Origin: JABAAI01 sp965261955
GTDB lineage: Bacteria > Spirochaetota > Leptospiria > Leptospirales > Leptonemataceae
DNA: 64,000 nucleotides
Assembly: GCA_965261955.1 (NCBI GenBank)
Contig: CBDHEM010000069.1
Location: 186,001-250,000, forward strand
Reading direction: 5' to 3'
The notes under the pieces: generated by a model
Databases searched by the model: none
What the model was told of the DNA's origin: nothing
What the model saw: only the letters and a program-made list of their open reading frames with translations
Program-made: the position numbers and the translations under genes
Part shown: positions 52,226-61,347 of the stretch, one piece after another
Position numbering within the stretch: the first letter of the stretch is position 1
Layout of the letters: each line of letters begins with the position of its first letter

Positions 52226-53531
52226 ACTCCATAGCCATTTGTATGCTTGCCTAGAGATAGGGGATTTACCTTGGCTAGCCGAACGAAAAAAACCTCGTTG
52301 GAAAATTTTTAAAAAATCCTATGAAGATTTGTACAAAAAAAAAATAAAATTAGCTAAGCTATTTGAAAAAACAAAGGAAAGTCAAAAACTACTTTCTTCT
52401 TATTACCATTTTACAAAGGAAAGTACAGTTGCAGATAAAGGCTTTGCCGGCTTTCAAACTTGTTTTGATTTTCTCATCTCTTTATGTCATTTGGATGAGG
52501 AAGAGATTAAAGGTGTATGTCTACGAGTTGCGCAAAAAGAAAAAGCAGATTATGCAGAATATCGCATAATGTTTCCTGCCTACCTATCCAATGAAGAGTT
52601 TTGTAAAAAAATTATTGCCTTTTGCGAGGGTCTTTCTTTCGCCGAAAAAAAAATTGCTAGTTCTAAAATTTTACGTGCTGTGATTTCTTTGAGTCGAGAA
52701 GACAAAAAAACTTGGGAGCAGTACAAAAATATACAAAGGCTTTTGCATGTAGAAAAAAATCAATTTGTACAAAAACACCTAGTCGCTATTGACTTTTGCT
52801 ATCGTGAAGAGGGCTATCCTCCCATAAGAAAAAAAGAATTTTTCACAAATATACTTACTGACAATCAAAAAAAACCAAACAAAGCTTTGGCCATTTTATA
52901 TCATGTGGGAGAAAGCTACACTGACAAATCCGTAGAAAGTGCAGTACGCTGGATAGTAGAAGCTGCTCAATTTGGTGTACATCGATTGGGACACGCTATA
53001 GCTTTAGGCATCTCTCCTGAATTTTATTTGGGACAAGAAAAAAAAGAGCGCATAGATGAATACCAATCACAGCTTATTTTTGAAAAAAAGCATGCAATCT
53101 CTCTAAAAAAAATTGGCTATAAAATTACTTTTGAAAAAGAAAACATTAGCAAAAAAAATAAAGCGGGTTATGTTTATCATTATTATGATAGCAATCGCGT
53201 AAAACAGCTGAGACTATTTCAAAATTGGGCTATGAAAGAAATCAAAAACACAAAGGCTGTTATAGAATGTTGCCCAACTTCTAATTTACTCATGGGCAAT
53301 ATTAATTCTCCTAGTGATCATCCATTGGTACGCTTTATCGAAAATGGATTAGCCGTTGTGATCGGTACAGATGATCCCGGTATCTTACAAACCAATCTAG
53401 AAAAAGAATATGAGCAAATTAGCCAATGGCCAAAAATGACACAGTGCCATATAGAGAAACTGAAAAACACGGCTCTTTATTCCACTTCTCCGATACTTTC
53501 GGGTAGAAATATGGATGTGATAAAAAAATAA
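52209..53531 (+). CDS. Adenosine deaminase-family metal hydrolase
   Basis: A protein of 440 residues. All metal and catalytic motifs of the adenosine deaminase family are visible: ELHSHLYACLE (HxH), YHVGES (HxxE), HRLGHAIALG (His), ECCPTSNLLMG and VIGTDDPG. Two deviations stand out: the residue after HxHL is Tyr, where classical deaminases have Asp for ribose binding, and there is a ~65-residue Lys/Glu-rich insertion around 285-345. The substrate may therefore not be adenosine. It is the last gene of queE-queD-unknown-ada. Its N-terminal 15 residues overlap the preceding gene. Confidence 0.88.
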   Translation: MSVLCELHSHLYACLEIGDLPWLAERKKPRWKIFKKSYEDLYKKKIKLAKLFEKTKESQKLLSSYYHFTKESTVADKGFAGFQTCFDFLISLCHLDEEEIKGVCLRVAQKEKADYAEYRIMFPAYLSNEEFCKKIIAFCEGLSFAEKKIASSKILRAVISLSREDKKTWEQYKNIQRLLHVEKNQFVQKHLVAIDFCYREEGYPPIRKKEFFTNILTDNQKKPNKALAILYHVGESYTDKSVESAVRWIVEAAQFGVHRLGHAIALGISPEFYLGQEKKERIDEYQSQLIFEKKHAISLKKIGYKITFEKENISKKNKAGYVYHYYDSNRVKQLRLFQNWAMKEIKNTKAVIECCPTSNLLMGNINSPSDHPLVRFIENGLAVVIGTDDPGILQTNLEKEYEQISQWPKMTQCHIEKLKNTALYSTSPILSGRNMDVIKK

Positions 53532-53603
53532 ATTTCTCAATTAGCAATAGGTATATAAGTAAACATATCCAAATTACAATCTTTTGTTTATTCTCTAGTC
53601 ATT

Positions 53604-54818
53604 ATGGTAAAATACACACCACGGAAAACAAACCTAGCTTTTGCAAAACCAGACATAGGAGCAAAAGAACGAGAAGCTGTATTGAGAGTGTTGGAATCTG
53701 GTTGGCTAACATCTGGTCCAGAAGTAGAAAAATTTGAAAAAGAATTTGCCCAAGCTGTAAATGCAAAATGGGCCGTAGCTCTCAGCTCATGCACCGCCGC
53801 CTTACACTTGGCCGCAGTAGCTTGGGAAATGGGTCCGAAGGATGCCGTTCTACTTCCCGCCATTACTTTTACAGCCACGGCAGAAGTTTTTGGCTATTTT
53901 AACTGCCTGCCTCTTATACTGGACGTGGATAGGGATAGCTATCTTTTCTCTCCAAAAATAGTCCAAAATTTTATAGAAAATCATTGTGTCTGGAATAAAA
54001 AATATTTGCTTCATAAAAAAAGCGGACGAAATATCAAAGCACTTCTTCCTGTTCATTTAGGAGGACGCCCCTGTGATATGGAATCTTTTCAGGAGATCGC
54101 CTCTATATATAATTTAAAAATTTTAGACGATGCCGCTCATGCCTTCCCAACAAACTACAAAGGAAAGGCCATTGGAAGTTTTGGTGATGCTACAGCATTT
54201 AGTTTTTATGCTACAAAAAACTTGAGTACAGGTGAAGGAGGTATGCTTACCACAAATAACGAAGAGCTAGCGCAGAAAGTTCGCCACATGCGTTTACATG
54301 GTATTCAGGGGCAAACATACGAACGTAAACGTTGGCATTATGATGTTATCTCCGAAGGTTACAAATACAACATGATGGATATGTGTGCCGCTTTGGGGCG
54401 TATTCAATTAGAGCGATCAAAAGAAATGTACAACAAACGCAAAAAGATACATGCTTTTTATGAAGAAAAACTATCCAAATACTCATCCCTTATCACAACT
54501 AATCCCCCATGCCTTCCTTCTCAAGGAGAAAGTTCGTACCATCTTTACGCTATTGAAATATGTGAGGCTCTTGGTATAAAGCGAGATCAATTTGTAGAAG
54601 AGATGTATGCCCGTGGTATAGGCATAAGTCTACACTTTATCCCTCTCTATCATCTAACATACTATCGCAAGCGATACAATATTCAAGCCATCGACTATCC
54701 CCATGCCGAAGATATTTATAAGCGAATGATATCACTTCCCATTTATAGTGCAATGAACGGACAAGATGCACAAGACGTTATCAATGCTATAAAAGACATA
54801 ATAGAGAAGACATATTGA
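53604..54818 (+). CDS. DegT/DnrJ/EryC1-family PLP-dependent aminotransferase
   Basis: A protein of 404 residues. LAFAKPDIGAKEREAVLRVL, SGWLTSGPEVEKFEKEF and ALSSCTAALHLA start the fold. LPVHLGGRPCDM and LDDAAHAFPTNYKGKAIGSF follow, then FYATKNLSTGEGGM with the PLP Lys near 204, and YKYNMMDMCAALGRIQLER. The family typically transaminates keto-sugars attached to nucleotides for surface glycans. The substrate is unknown. It stands 72 bp after the que/ada operon and may have its own promoter. A 4th IS5 relic begins 87 bp downstream. Confidence 0.92.
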   Translation: MVKYTPRKTNLAFAKPDIGAKEREAVLRVLESGWLTSGPEVEKFEKEFAQAVNAKWAVALSSCTAALHLAAVAWEMGPKDAVLLPAITFTATAEVFGYFNCLPLILDVDRDSYLFSPKIVQNFIENHCVWNKKYLLHKKSGRNIKALLPVHLGGRPCDMESFQEIASIYNLKILDDAAHAFPTNYKGKAIGSFGDATAFSFYATKNLSTGEGGMLTTNNEELAQKVRHMRLHGIQGQTYERKRWHYDVISEGYKYNMMDMCAALGRIQLERSKEMYNKRKKIHAFYEEKLSKYSSLITTNPPCLPSQGESSYHLYAIEICEALGIKRDQFVEEMYARGIGISLHFIPLYHLTYYRKRYNIQAIDYPHAEDIYKRMISLPIYSAMNGQDAQDVINAIKDIIEKTY

Positions 54819-54905
54819 CATAGTAGAGAAGACAGAATAGAGAAGACAGAGTCGTTACAAAGGTCCCCTGAACATCTATTTCTTGATAGGCTTTGTTGCA
54901 TAAAC

Positions 54906-55443
54906 TATATAGTCAGCCTTGAAAAACCAGAATACTATGAAGCCTTCGCATTTATAAGCCATTCTGAAGTAAAAAGTAGTACCCATAATCGCAAGGTTTT
55001 ACGAAAAGGTGTTCAAAAGCTTGTGTTTTTCAAGCATTATTTTTCAGAGCTTCCCTATGCTAGCTCAAAAAAAAATGATTATCAAAGAGACTTATTTAAG
55101 ACGAATTTGGAAGGTATGCTCAATCATAATGAGCCCTTATTTCGTTTAGCTCAGAAAATAGATTGGAAAAAGTTTGATACTGAATTTAGTGAACTCTATT
55201 GTCCTGACAACGGCCGTCCAGCCAAGTCAACCCGCTTGATGGTAGAACTGCATTACTGAAAAGCCACATTTAATGAAAGTGATGAAACTGTTTTGGAAAA
55301 ATGGGTTCAGAAAGTCTATTGGCAATACTTTTGCGGATGCCAAGAATTCCAACAGGAAGCTCCTTGTGAGCACAGCACATTAAGCAGATGGCGTAAGCGT
55401 ATGAAATCTAAAGGGAGGAATAGAAAAGCTTTTGGAAGAAACA
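54906..55443 (+). mobile_element. IS5-family insertion sequence, copy 4 (truncated relic)
   Basis: It begins TATATAGTCAGCCTTGAAAA like copy 1, but ends abruptly near 55443 inside the transposase (AAACAATTCATTG/ACCTAGC). It has more point differences from copy 1 than copies 2 and 3, so it is probably the oldest. Confidence 0.85.
55057..55443 (+). pseudogene. IS5-family transposase N-terminal fragment (copy 4)
   Basis: The frame is broken immediately by loss of one A in the A-run after MLAQKK (nine instead of ten). A later in-frame TGA (LHY-stop, about 55256) and an extra base in AAAGGGAGGAATAGAAAAG add lesions. NDYQRDLFKTNLEGMLNHNE and RLAQKIDWKKFDTEF are otherwise recognisable. Confidence 0.85.
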
Positions 55444-55517
55444 ATTCATTGACCTAGCTATTGAGCCACATACGCGAGCCGATCAGGAAAAGTTGAACAC
55501 AGCCAAGCAAATCTCAA

Positions 55518-56186
55518 TTATTTTGGTTTATTGATTTCGGTTTGTTGGATGATTATCATATGGATTGTTAATTCCTCAGAGGAAGCAGTAGGAGATACCT
55601 CATAGCCACTGTTGGCGGTATTTTGAATTCCAATCTTAATGGTGGAAATGGAGCCAGTAGCAGCCGGATATCTGCTACCGGCATTAGGCGACTGGGATGG
55701 TTCTAGGCGAAAGCTAGAGCTACTAGTAACTCCAGCTGGGATTGTAATGGTAAAGCTCTTACTTGACGCAGTGACGTTTGTTAATTTGCTCGTCGGAGTA
55801 CTCGTGCCACTGGAACCTTTTAGAAATTGAAAGGCATACAAGGCGTCAGGATCTTGACTAACGCTAGTGCCAAAGTAAGTCTGTGTATTAGATTACATAG
55901 TCAACGCACTACTCCCGTGCATGGATTGGATACTCCACTCCAAGGTAACCGTTACGGGAGAAGTGGTTTGCCCTCCATTTCTGGTCACTGTATACACGTG
56001 CAGATTTGGATCTGAGACTGTATTGGTTATCCGTTTGTTTGTGGGGGTGCAGACACTGCTAGCTCTATGACACGCTAAAGCTAATTGTACTGTGGGTACT
56101 ATAGGTCCCGCGTCTGAGCCACCACCACCATTATTGCCACAGGCATATGTCAGGGTAAATATCAGCGAATAAATGATAAAAGAAAT
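55518..56186 (-). pseudogene. Surface lipoprotein pseudogene (single in-frame stop; start lost)
   Basis: The minus frame from about 56186 reads IIYSLIFTLTYACGNNGGGG, a signal peptide with a good lipobox (LTYAC), then a Gly/Asp linker. Ser/Thr-rich strand sequence follows (SDPNLHVYTVTRNGGQTTSP, EWSIQSMHGSSALTM). A TAA at 55895-55893 interrupts it, and the frame then continues SNTQTYFGTSVSQDPDALYA to the end at 55518 (NITVASS-type strands, DDE tail). No ATG/GTG/TTG is in place at the 5' end (TAG precedes ATT). Beta-sandwich-like composition suggests an Ig-like surface protein. No family assigned. Confidence 0.6.
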
Positions 56187-56301
56187 CTACACTATGATAG
56201 TAGTATAGTAGCATTGCAATTCATTCACTATTTTGTCAATTTTTTTTGAAAGCGCTCCCCAAAAAATGGATACATATTTACGAAGTATTGGGGATGATGG
56301 A

Positions 56302-56408
56302 GAGGCTGGTGTGAAAATGTAAGGAACTGCAAACCAAACGTCATAAAATGCCGATTCAAGGCAAGCATTTCTCTTGTGTTTTGTGTTTTGTGTTTTTGCA
56401 ACAGTCCC
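56302..56408 (+). repeat. Dispersed palindromic repeat, copy 8
   Basis: GAGGCTGGTGTGAAAATGTA at the left, ATAAAATGCCGATTCAAGG then CAAGCATTTCTCTTG in the centre, TTTTTGCAACAGTCCC at the right. It has a TGTGTTTTG triplication inside. It lies between the lipoprotein pseudogene and the tRNA pair. Nothing further is recognised in 56409-56872. Confidence 0.8.
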
Positions 56409-56872
56409 ATGAAATATCCCTTTCTACGGAAAAGATGGAATTTTGCGTATCTGATTTTGTACAGTCTACTGTGATAGTAGGTTATAAAGCTGACGGATTG
56501 CCGTCTAGTCCCTATTGTATCTTCTTCTGGCTTCAAAAAGCACTCTGTGACACACAGCTTTCGCACAATCATCCCGAAGTAATTTCTGAAGTGGCCTTTA
56601 CCCATTGCTCTATTTTATCCTTGGTATGTGGTAGGCAGTTTGACTAAAAGCAGTCAAATACATATTGTAATCCCTCAATAATTTAATGGAACTCCACCTA
56701 AAACTTCTTGCCTACAGTACAGCATAATTTTTCCTACAAATAGGAGGTACGCCAGCGGGTAAAGTAATCAGTAGCTTTTACTTGACGCTTTTGGCCTATC
56801 AATTTTTTTCATTGATGTTAGCCCTTCTGATTGATCTAGCTAGAGGTCGTGGGCTCTACTGTAAATATTATC

Positions 56873-56945
56873 GCTGCCTTAGCTTAGTTGGTAGAGCGGC
56901 TGATTTGTAATCAGCAGGTCGTGGGTTCGACTCCTACAGGCAGCA
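56873..56945 (+). tRNA. tRNA-Thr (anticodon TGT)
   Basis: Acceptor GCTGCCT pairs with AGGCAGC, and the D arm contains AGCTTAGTTGGTAGAGC. The anticodon stem-loop is CTGATTTGTAATCAG (anticodon TGT, bases about 56906-56908), and the T arm is GTGGGTTCGACTCCTAC. CCA is not encoded. It is 4 nt before tRNA-Tyr, so both are probably one transcript. Confidence 0.95.
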
Positions 56946-56949
56946 AAAG

Positions 56950-57032
56950 GGGCAGGTGCCCGAGTGGTTAAAGGGACCAGACTGTAAATCTGGCGGCATT
57001 CGCCTACGAAGGTTCAAATCCTTCCCTGCCCA
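56950..57032 (+). tRNA. tRNA-Tyr (anticodon GTA)
   Basis: Acceptor GGGCAGG/CCTGCCC, D arm GCCCGAGTGGTTAAAGGG, anticodon arm CCAGACTGTAAATCTGG (GTA), a long variable arm (GCATTCGCCTACGAA) typical of class II tRNAs, and T arm GGTTCAAATCC. CCA is not encoded. Confidence 0.95.
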
Positions 57033-57081
57033 AAAATTTATTTTCGAATGGATTCTTAAAAAATCTAACCTTTTCTCTATT

Positions 57082-59283
57082 GTGACAGAATCAGTTTCTT
57101 TAATTGCTAGGTTCTATAAAAACCAAAGCCTACGTTTAGGGTTTTTTCCCAATACTTCACATGATTTTCCGAGTAGCCCTCACTTAGAAGAAATCGGGTA
57201 TGAAACGATTCCTTCCAAATGGACTGAGCAAGGTATGCTCAATTGCCAATATGGAGATTTTCGCTTTTTATATGATCCTGCTTTAGGTATTTTCAAACTT
57301 TCTCACAAGAGGCTGGATATCCTAAATGGAGAATTACAAACGGGACAATTTAGTAGTCCTTTGTTTTTTATTGAGCTCAAAGAAGGGGAAGAAATCTATG
57401 GTTTTGGGAGTGTTTCTCCCAAGTCAACTCGTAATAATATTACTTTTGAAATCTTTACGTCTACTAATACAAGATCACGTCAGAAAAAGAACATAACAAA
57501 CTCTAATTTACCATTTTTTCTATTTCGAAGAGAAAAGATTTTTATTGGAATACTGTTGAATACGTTTCTACATAGCACAGTACAAACAGAAAATGAAATT
57601 GAATCGAGGCGTCGGAAGGGCGTCTATATACGTCCAAAGGATGACACTAGGCCTATTGCTCAGGATTTTTTTATTTTTTCAGGAAGCCCAAAAAAAATAC
57701 TTCAACAACTTTTTGCATCGATTGGAAAACCTTTTTTGCCTCCTCTTTGGTCTCTGGGTGCACAGATACAAAAAAAATCTCTTTACCATCATAAAATACA
57801 AGCTATACTAAATACTGTTAGTAATTTTCGCAAAAAAAATATACCTTGTGATGCTATACATTTTACTGCAAAAGGAGAGCATCATCACTCAAATTCTGCT
57901 TTTCTTTGGTATCCGAAAGAATTTTCTCAGAAAAGTAAAATACAAAAGAAAATCGCAAATATAGGTGCTGAATGTGTTGTTGAAGTGTTTCCTAAGCAGA
58001 ACCTAAATGGAAACCTAACGCTATCGCAAAAGATCAAACAAAAAAGATATTTTCAAAAGGACATACCCAATAGTATTTCCTTTGACTTTAATTGGTTGAA
58101 TCAACCAATTAAAACTTTCAATAAGAAAAAGCAGCCATTACAAAACTGGTGGTTACAAAGCCTATATCAAGCGATCAAGAAACATGCTATTCCTTTTCGT
58201 CTTTGGTTATTATGCCATAAAACTTTCCCAAGGACTCAAAAGTATGCCGGTTTTATTTTAAAAGAAAAACACACGAAATGGAATGATCTCAATGGTTACT
58301 TACAAATGGCACTCAACCTAAGCCTAAGTGGTGCCCCTTATTACGCCCACTGTATAAATACTCCCACTAGATCTTTTCTTTATCTATTTTTTGCATTTAT
58401 GAGAAAATCAAGAAATACAAAGTATTTTTGGCTCTGGATTGAACTCAATTCTCTTATGCCATTTTTCATACTCAATTCTCATTTTTTCCCTCTGAAAAAG
58501 AAACATTGGGGATTAGATGCCAAAGGTCTGTCTATATGTAAAAAACACATCCAACGACGTTATCGAATACTCCCCTACTTATACACACTAGCCCAAAAAA
58601 TGAATACAGAGGGAGAGATATGGGTTCGCCCATTGTTTTATGAATTTCCTGAAATAGAAACACACAAAATCAGTGATCAATTCATGATTGGCCCCTCTCT
58701 GTTAGTTGCACCGGTCTTAAATCTCAGAATGAAAAAACGACGGGTTTATTTACCAGCTGGAGATTGGTATGAATATGAAACAGGAACTCTCTATGGGGGA
58801 AATACCACCCATCACTTCAAACTTTCTTCAGGCTATTATCCACTTTTTATAAAGGCAGGCTCTATACTCCCGACATACACTGTGCCAAACAACGAAAATA
58901 TGAAAATCACTACTCAAGAAAAGATTATACTAGAAATTTATCCGGCACAACAAATGGAAGGTTCTTTATATTTAGATGATGGTTTAAGCAGAGCTTATGA
59001 GAAAAATGCCTATACGATGCTTCAAACGAAAGGAGTAATGGATGACTTTCATGTACTCATTATCACCATAAATACTCTACACAGTGGCTATAAAGTCACT
59101 ATTAAACAAATTGAATTTCGCTTACCATTACGGTACCAATCCTTACAAAAAGATGGGCGAAGTAAAAAAGCAACCACTGTAGACCTTTCCACAGAGGGTC
59201 GAAAGTTTTCCATGAGTAGTTTTTGCGTCCCTTATAAAAACAATAAATACGGTAGCGATAAATATATATTTAAGACCACATAA
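57082..59283 (+). CDS. GH31-family (alpha-glucosidase-like) protein lacking the catalytic Asp residues
   Basis: A protein of 733 residues from the GTG at 57082; an apparent ATG at 56956 is inside tRNA-Tyr. The GH31 architecture is present: N-terminal beta region with IYGFGSVSPKSTRNNITFEI, a (beta/alpha)8 segment, ALNLSLSGAPYYAH, RRYRILPYLYTLAQ and the C-terminal YPLFIKAGSILPTYT. However, the nucleophile motif (normally WxDMNEP) reads FDFNWLNQP, with Trp338 where Asp is required. The acid/base (GDNxS) region reads KEKHTKWNDL (Glu395 at the Asp position), and HDIGGF is replaced by AHCINTPT. It may be a non-catalytic glycan-binding derivative. No signal peptide. Confidence 0.82.
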   Translation: MTESVSLIARFYKNQSLRLGFFPNTSHDFPSSPHLEEIGYETIPSKWTEQGMLNCQYGDFRFLYDPALGIFKLSHKRLDILNGELQTGQFSSPLFFIELKEGEEIYGFGSVSPKSTRNNITFEIFTSTNTRSRQKKNITNSNLPFFLFRREKIFIGILLNTFLHSTVQTENEIESRRRKGVYIRPKDDTRPIAQDFFIFSGSPKKILQQLFASIGKPFLPPLWSLGAQIQKKSLYHHKIQAILNTVSNFRKKNIPCDAIHFTAKGEHHHSNSAFLWYPKEFSQKSKIQKKIANIGAECVVEVFPKQNLNGNLTLSQKIKQKRYFQKDIPNSISFDFNWLNQPIKTFNKKKQPLQNWWLQSLYQAIKKHAIPFRLWLLCHKTFPRTQKYAGFILKEKHTKWNDLNGYLQMALNLSLSGAPYYAHCINTPTRSFLYLFFAFMRKSRNTKYFWLWIELNSLMPFFILNSHFFPLKKKHWGLDAKGLSICKKHIQRRYRILPYLYTLAQKMNTEGEIWVRPLFYEFPEIETHKISDQFMIGPSLLVAPVLNLRMKKRRVYLPAGDWYEYETGTLYGGNTTHHFKLSSGYYPLFIKAGSILPTYTVPNNENMKITTQEKIILEIYPAQQMEGSLYLDDGLSRAYEKNAYTMLQTKGVMDDFHVLIITINTLHSGYKVTIKQIEFRLPLRYQSLQKDGRSKKATTVDLSTEGRKFSMSSFCVPYKNNKYGSDKYIFKTT

Positions 59284-59378
59284 AAAATAGGATCTCTCAA
59301 ACGAAAAATGGCTATGTTTTATAAGGCTGTCGACTTCCCAATATAAACTATAAGCGATTCCATACCCACATATCTATT

Positions 59379-59486
59379 GAGACTATTACGAAATGTAAAC
59401 AAGGACAAATAAAATGTCGTGGAACACCGGCTTGAGGTATTTATAGAAGATCGCTTCCATATCTTTTCGTATTTTACAACAGTCCC
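59379..59486 (+). repeat. Dispersed palindromic repeat, copy 9
   Basis: GAGACTATTACGAAATGTAA at the left, AAATGTCGTGGAACACCGG in the centre, TATTTTACAACAGTCCC at the right. It ends one base before the stop codon of the minus-strand FecCD gene. CTATTGAG before and CTATTTGAG after might be a target duplication. Confidence 0.85.
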
Positions 59487-60521
59487 CTATTTGAGAGATG
59501 AGTTTTGTTGCCGTAACAACCACAAAAATAATGGGGCCCCTATGAAACTAGTAATCGCACCTGGGGGTAAATACATCACGTTTACATTGCGAGAAATGGT
59601 ATCCACTATTAACATTAGACACGCTCCCAACGAAAGAGAAAATGTAAGCATGTAGTTATGACTTGCACCTATTAAGAGACGAGCAATATGAGGTATCACA
59701 AGTCCAACAAAACCAATAATACCTACCAAAGCTGTAGTTGTTCCCACAAGTAAACCTACACAAAGTATACTGCTTAAATAGCTTGTGCGCAAAGAAACCC
59801 CGAGAGAATTTGCACTTTCTGTTCCCAAATACAAAAGATCTAAATCCCTACGCAAAGTAAAGGCAACCACTAGACCAGTAGCTATCGGTATCGTTCCCCA
59901 AATTAAATGTAACCATGAGCGAGATTCAAAACTCCCCAAAAGCCACTGACTGATTTTCAGGCTAATCTCATAATCTTTTATGTTTAAACTGAGCAATAAA
60001 GTAATCACTGCACTATAAAGTGTTCCTAGAGCTACGCCACACAGCAACAGAGAAGTACTACCTTCCCACCCTTTGCTTAGCCAATACAAAAAAAAAAGAG
60101 AAATCAGTACTCCCAGAGCCGCTATCAGAGGGGTTGCCCAAAGCTCTTGTTCATCCATACCAAAAGTTATACCAATAATAGCGGCTACGGCCGCACCATT
60201 ACTAAGTCCCAGTATATTGGGGCTAGCCAAGGGATTGCGAAAAAGACCTTGGGTAATCACACCACTAGAAGCTAACGCGGCGCCTACCAACAGAGAAAGG
60301 AGTATGCGAGGCAAGCGTATTTGCCAAACTAGAGCTTTGTGTAAATCATTAGAAGAGGCCTGATTCATAAACTGTTCGTAAAACACAGTCCAAACATCTT
60401 GTAAACTCAGGTTACCCGGCCCAAGAGAAAGGTTCCCCATGACTAAAACAGGCAGTACCCCCAACCAAAGGGAAAGCATTCCTACCATATATGTTTTTTT
60501 ATTTGAGAGAGGAAGAAGCAT
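59487..60521 (-). CDS. FecCD-family ABC transporter permease (iron-siderophore/cobalamin type)
   Basis: A protein of 344 residues, about ten membrane helices. RLPRILLSLLVGAALASSGV and TQGLFRNPLASPNILGLSNG, plus the C-terminal GFVGLVIPHIARLLIGASHN and ELPLGAITSFIGAPLF-like LPPGAITSFIGAPLFLWL, are the FecCD signatures. It would form the channel of an iron-complex or B12 importer. No binding protein or ATPase gene is adjacent, so it is orphan in this window. Its 3' end is fused to palindromic copy 9 (the last codon is 1 bp away). It is upstream of a divergent arrangement with the 60732 gene on the same strand. Confidence 0.92.
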   Translation of the reverse strand: MLLPLSNKKTYMVGMLSLWLGVLPVLVMGNLSLGPGNLSLQDVWTVFYEQFMNQASSNDLHKALVWQIRLPRILLSLLVGAALASSGVITQGLFRNPLASPNILGLSNGAAVAAIIGITFGMDEQELWATPLIAALGVLISLFFLYWLSKGWEGSTSLLLCGVALGTLYSAVITLLLSLNIKDYEISLKISQWLLGSFESRSWLHLIWGTIPIATGLVVAFTLRRDLDLLYLGTESANSLGVSLRTSYLSSILCVGLLVGTTTALVGIIGFVGLVIPHIARLLIGASHNYMLTFSLSLGACLMLIVDTISRNVNVMYLPPGAITSFIGAPLFLWLLRQQNSSLK

Positions 60522-60640
60522 CGCTTCACTCTATAATACAATCTTTCTGTATATATTGTATTGGCTATCGCTATTTATACCATTGTCCATTACACAAAAT
60601 CAATATGGAAAGCAACCTCTAAAATAAAAACTCTTTCCCC

Positions 60641-60676
60641 TTTACATTCAGATTTACATTCAGATTTACATTCAGA
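60641..60676. repeat. Three tandem 12-bp repeats (TTTACATTCAGA)
   Basis: Three exact copies of TTTACATTCAGA lie between the FecCD gene and the SufT-like gene, where an upstream signal for FecCD would be expected. A metal regulator site is possible but not recognised. Confidence 0.7.
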
Positions 60677-60731
60677 ACGTAAATAGGCCACACACACTGA
60701 ACCAACGGGAAAACTCACAAGAGAACTAGAG

Positions 60732-61070
60732 TCAGTATATATTCATAAGTGCTTTTGCATCCTCCGAGGCCATTTCTCTTGGATCCCACGGAGGCTTAAA
60801 AACAATCTCTACGTTTGCACTAGGCACCACCCGCGTAGCCGCAGCATGTACTTGTGCCTTGAGTTGTGGGCCATAAGGGCAAGCCATGGACGTGAAGGTC
60901 ATAGATATATCAGCATGGGTGGGTTCTTTCAGTAGGATTTCATAAATAAGACCTAAATCTGTAACACTCAAACCAATTTCAGGATCTTCCACTAAGGAAA
61001 CTTTCTCCCAAATACTCTGTCTAAGTTCTTCTATACTTGGAGTTGGCTTTGGTTTTGTGATCTCACTCAT
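60732..61070 (-). CDS. sufT: SufT/DUF59 (MIP18-like) metal-sulfur cluster assembly factor
   Basis: A protein of 112 residues. IEELRQSIWEKVSLVEDPEI and GLSVTDLGLIYEI are the start of the DUF59 domain, SMACPYGPQLKAQVHAAATR has the conserved Cys, and FKPPWDPREMASEDAK is the characteristic end. DUF59 proteins of this kind help Fe-S cluster maturation. It has no neighbouring suf genes. A longer Pro-rich start (KPKPTPS) precedes the domain. It is divergent from dnaA with a 277-bp gap. Confidence 0.88.
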   Translation of the reverse strand: MSEITKPKPTPSIEELRQSIWEKVSLVEDPEIGLSVTDLGLIYEILLKEPTHADISMTFTSMACPYGPQLKAQVHAAATRVVPSANVEIVFKPPWDPREMASEDAKALMNIY

Positions 61071-61296
61071 GTAAAAAATTGTTCGTTCCCGTCGTTTTTA
61101 GAAAACATCCCAACACACTATTCTCAGCTAGATGATTGTATAACAACCACTATTTTACTTGGGACATCCATTTGGGATAGACTTTTTTATCATTTCAGAT
61201 ACTTTATAAAGATGCAAAAAGTAATCTCTGGCCACTCAAATGGCTTATTTGATAGACTTATCGTCAAAAATTAAATACAGATAATAAAAATTTCTG

Positions 61297-61337
61297 AAAA
61301 TATTGCGGTACTCTTGCAGTATAATTCAGCTCTAGGA
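61297..61337 (+). promoter_or_regulatory. Putative dnaA promoter and ribosome-binding site
   Basis: TATAAT at 61320-61325 is a perfect -10, with a weak -35 (AAAATA) 17 bp upstream. AGGAG at 61333-61337 lies 10 nt before the TTG at 61348, which supports that start over the ATG at 61360. Confidence 0.4.
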
Positions 61338-61347
61338 GTATGGATAT

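Noticed and set aside
56831..56862. Possible remnant of a tRNA 3' half (GAGGTCGTGGGCTCTACT) before tRNA-Thr
   Set aside because: It resembles the following tRNA T arm but is too short and has no complementary stem; it may be coincidence or an old duplication.
56956..57081. ATG at 56956 as the start of the GH31 gene
   Set aside because: It falls inside tRNA-Tyr; the first in-frame codon after the tRNA that could start is the GTG at 57082.
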